From an uncultured Methanobrevibacter sp. (GTDB lineage: Archaea; Methanobacteriota; Methanobacteria; Methanobacteriales; Methanobacteriaceae): a DNA stretch of 12,281 nt. Within the stretch, counting starts at the first letter, position 1; each line of letters starts with the position of its first letter. Both the position numbers and the translations under genes were made by a program. The notes under the pieces are model-generated. The model saw only the letters and a list, made by a program, of their open reading frames with translations, did no database searches and was not told where the DNA came from. Below, piece after piece: positions 12,101 through 12,281 of the stretch. The DNA lies in the NCBI RefSeq assembly GCF_937906425.1, contig NZ_CALCYR010000093.1:1-12281 (forward strand), written 5' to 3'.

Positions 12101-12281
12101 GCTAACAACATTACAACAAGCGCATACATGAACGTCATTATTATTAATAATGTTATTGAAAACAACAACACAATAATCATTAATAATACAATTGAGGTTC
12201 CAATTAACCGTACTGTAACTAGCATCGATTATCAAAACATGACTACTAAGGCTTTAACCTACCCTGCTCTTAGAACCGGTG
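191..12281 (+). CDS. Giant adhesin-like surface protein (ALP), partial at both ends
   Basis: One frame (codons beginning at 191, 194 and so on) stays open to the end of the window: 4,030 complete codons plus one base. The same frame is open upstream to 104 (TAA at 101-103), but that part is tRNA sequence. There is no credible start: the first in-frame ATG is at 497, inside a beta-helix, and no ribosome binding site precedes the GTG at 230. The protein is rich in Ser, Thr, Asn, Gly, Ala and Val, with many N-x-S/T sequons and few Cys. Numbering from codon 191: residues 41-2853 form four beta-helix super-modules with GGAI/FxxN coils of the chlamydial Pmp kind; 2854-3591 form eight Ig-like repeats; 3592-3679 one divergent repeat; 3680 onward NATI-type repeats with VEVP linkers. 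In Methanobrevibacter such proteins are exported, cell-surface proteins proposed to mediate adhesion to hosts, protozoa or syntrophic bacteria. Signal peptide and cell-wall anchor would lie outside the window. No catalytic motif is visible. Family assignment is confident; ligand and exact role are not known. Confidence 0.95.
311..3040 (+). repeat. Super-module 1: helix 1a, Ig spacer, helix 1b, Ig spacer
   Basis: This is protein-level repeat unit 1 of the adhesin (residues about 41-950). Helix 1a (311-1438) opens with a Trp and the block GGYSTLTEAIAAASSGDTI. It continues with coils of the type 'ITNCNFENI...AIYNYG', and ends in the cap NYNYWGSNDGP (1349-1381) followed by NNW. An Ig-like spacer follows (1439-1717). 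Helix 1b (1718-2758, about 347 residues) opens with IYVDKSY...TPYKTIAQAL and TIIIRSGTYTEKDL, a start typical of DUF1565/pectate-lyase-like beta-helices. It carries several Pmp-type GGAIY/GGALY coils, for example at 2326-2340 and 2401-2415. A second Ig-like spacer (2759-3040) ends in KTGVLHP. Boundaries are read by eye and may be off by about ten residues. Confidence 0.8.
3041..5419 (+). repeat. Super-module 2: helix 2a, Ig spacer, helix 2b, Ig spacer
   Basis: Same order as super-module 1 (residues about 951-1743). Helix 2a (3041-4027) begins NWYIEGGNGYETLAQAIAAA and ends with DYNFWGSNDAP (3923-3955) and, 25 codons after the cap Trp, a YWTLLDL block. The spacer (4028-4300) contains NYTDGTANYTLSE, echoed in module 3. 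Helix 2b (4301-5140, about 280 residues) starts FIVVATNGSN...SPYQTIAYAL with VYIKSGTYSEYDLEI and has GGAIYLS, GAAIYFD and GGAIYAK coils. The second spacer (5141-5419) contains the AGGSVEFTVDG and LVVSGSYS motifs and ends KTGVVHP, matching the module 1 spacer. No insertion, stop or frameshift is visible. Confidence 0.8.
5420..7384 (+). repeat. Super-module 3: helix 3a, Ig spacer, truncated helix 3b, Ig spacer
   Basis: Residues about 1744-2398. Helix 3a (5420-6421) starts LKWFIVGKDGFETLEEAVAA and ends in DYNYFGSND (6332-6358), with the conserved downstream Trp at 6404. The spacer (6422-6715) repeats the YTDGTANASLSK element. Helix 3b (6716-7108) keeps the standard opening (TIFVNASGND...NPYASISKALED, IIYVADGSYTENNIEI, EVIIDAEGNSNIFNI) but stops after about 131 residues. 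It ends in a single ITGNEGTAIYND coil and lacks the run of GGAIY coils found in 1b and 2b. The second spacer (7109-7384) contains AGGTVEFTLDG and YIVSGSYS. The shortening is in frame, so it looks like loss of coils rather than gene decay. Confidence 0.78.
7385..8749 (+). repeat. Super-module 4: helix 4a and Ig spacer only, no 'b' helix
   Basis: Residues about 2399-2853. Helix 4a (7385-8500) starts FHWFIGDNGYEFLADAVAAA and has coils such as NCSFENN, GGAIYVSNG and NVSNSVFVNC. It ends in the degenerate cap DYNYFATNEP (8399-8428) with NWVIADLS about 24 codons after the Phe of the cap. The spacer (8501-8749) contains DGSELDHDMPDFTMDLSS, the counterpart of the MPDYTFDLTAS segment in module 2. No 'b' helix follows: the protein passes directly into the tandem Ig-like array at 8750. 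This is the boundary between the beta-helix rod and the Ig stalk. Confidence 0.78.
8750..10963 (+). repeat. Array of eight tandem Ig-like (Big-type) repeats
   Basis: There are eight head-to-tail repeats of 90-94 codons: 8750-9022, 9023-9298, 9299-9571, 9572-9850, 9851-10129, 10130-10411, 10412-10693 and 10694-10963. Most begin with a T-x-L-like strand and a GEG/GEA turn, pass through PIAGKT-like and (V/I)IAGETY-like strands, and carry the signature TDEDGIA-x-(F/I)DLS-x-(I/L)PAG-x-Y. Most end in an I-T-V-x-K strand that runs straight into the next copy. This resembles the Ig-like repeats typical of archaeal and bacterial surface proteins, which act as extended stalks. Some copies are close at DNA level: GCAAGCTTTGACTTAAG is identical at 9185-9201, 9458-9474 and 10016-10032, which suggests fairly recent duplication or gene conversion. 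Such repeats are prone to assembly collapse, so the true copy number may differ. Confidence 0.85.
10964..11227 (+). repeat. Divergent, transitional Ig-like repeat
   Basis: This repeat of about 88 codons (TIIDIDADNENIVISLTD to KENIE) keeps the LTDAEGNPI strand shared with the repeats on both sides. It lacks the FDLS-x-IPAG-x-Y signature and instead has SNDEGIATIVLDEGKSKL. It links the eight-copy array to the NATI-type repeats downstream, and looks like an intermediate between the two subfamilies. Confidence 0.65.
11504..11554 (+). repeat. VEVP linker 1 (17 residues)
   Basis: This in-frame low-complexity segment encodes VEVPVEVEVPVEVEVPV, with GTT-GAA-GTT-CCT-like codons repeating in an 18-base rhythm. 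It alternates Val with Glu or Pro and probably forms an extended, negatively charged, protease-resistant spacer between two Ig-like domains. Confidence 0.9.
11804..11890 (+). repeat. VEVP linker 2 (29 residues, 12-bp tandem repeat)
   Basis: This longer version of the same linker has 29 codons built on the 12-base unit GTTGAAGTACCT (Val-Glu-Val-Pro), with five consecutive VEVP-type units at its core. Because the unit is a multiple of three, slippage would change spacer length without breaking the reading frame. Third-base variation (GTT/GTA/GTG, CCT/CCA) shows the array is not freshly expanded. Confidence 0.9.
12137..12216 (+). repeat. Asn/Ile-rich linker
   Basis: The segment encodes IIINNVIENNNTIIINNT followed by IEVPIN. 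It occupies the place a VEVP linker has after the earlier repeats and keeps one EVP remnant. The Asn-rich part has NNT sequons that could be glycosylated. It is another disordered or extended spacer. Confidence 0.75.
12217..12281 (+). other. Start of a further ALP domain, cut by the window end
   Basis: The last complete codons encode RTVTSIDYQNMTTKALTYPA and then LRTG. From memory, a 'TSI-x-Y-x-NMTT-x-A' segment commonly opens the C-terminal domain region of Methanobrevibacter ALPs, before wall-binding or anchoring modules. The gene continues beyond the window; no stop codon, terminator or anchor can be seen. Confidence 0.5.

Larger units (their letters stand above)
11228..12136 (+). repeat. 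Three NATI-type Ig-like repeats with VEVP linkers
   Basis: Three repeats begin with NATI: 11228-11503 (ANATIDIAS), 11555-11803 (ANATIDVEA) and 11891-12136 (ANATIALAT). Each continues LTDLDGEAIA or similar, then V-x-VNGEE/VNGQE, TTDANGQ-like, and a final Y(T/V)DANGASV-like strand. They are about 82-92 codons, shorter than the upstream repeats, and form a distinct subfamily. The first and second, and the second and third, are separated by charged Val-Glu-Val-Pro linkers (11504-11554 and 11804-11890). In the protein they lie on the C-terminal, probably wall-proximal, side of the adhesive part. Confidence 0.8.

Noticed and set aside
4062..12235. Several 60-98-codon open frames on the minus strand and one 64-codon frame on the plus strand at 2487-2681
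   Set aside because: All lie inside the continuous adhesin frame, have low-complexity composition mirroring it, and lack ribosome binding sites. They are shadows of the repetitive coding sequence.

Overview
The window is almost entirely one enormous coding sequence on the + strand. Its reading frame is uninterrupted from about position 191 to the last base, at least 4,030 codons, and neither its start nor its stop codon lies in the window. The encoded protein is a secreted-type, repeat-built adhesin-like protein (ALP). It has parallel beta-helix blocks with Pmp-like GGAI/FxxN coils, Ig-like spacer domains, a long tandem array of bacterial-Ig/Big-like domains, Val-Glu-Val-Pro linkers and an Asn-rich linker. 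This architecture, the AT-rich coding sequence and the frequent AGA/AGG and ATA codons fit a gut or rumen methanogen of the order Methanobacteriales, most likely Methanobrevibacter. The species cannot be told from the sequence.

Layout: 1-33 is Illumina library adapter, not biology. 34-92 is AT-rich sequence with short inverted repeats and no recognisable gene. 93-196 holds two pieces of a long-variable-arm tRNA of bacterial/phage type in swapped order (3' piece, then GTA, then 5' piece), bounded by the 6-base direct repeat GTATAT. From about 191 the adhesin frame begins with no start codon. The adhesin consists of four beta-helix super-modules (311-3040, 3041-5419, 5420-7384, 7385-8749), eight roughly 90-residue Ig-like repeats (8750-10963), a transitional repeat (10964-11227), three NATI-type repeats separated by VEVP linkers (11228-12136), an Asn-rich linker (12137-12216) and the first residues of a further domain.

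Each full super-module reads: 'a' beta-helix, Ig-like spacer, 'b' beta-helix, second Ig-like spacer. The 'b' helix shrinks along the protein (about 347, 280, 131, then 0 residues), while the 'a' helices stay at about 330-376 residues and end in a recurring DYN(Y/F)(W/F)GSND-like cap.

There is no operon, enzyme, defence system, CRISPR array or mobile element in the window. The protein probably acts outside the cell: the beta-helix part would be a long adhesive rod and the Ig array plus VEVP linkers a stalk towards the cell wall. The first 200 bases look chimeric or artefactual and should not be trusted without read-level checking. I do not see a convincing new biological system. The points most worth a second look are the permuted tRNA arrangement with its abrupt fusion to the adhesin, and the graded modular architecture of the adhesin.
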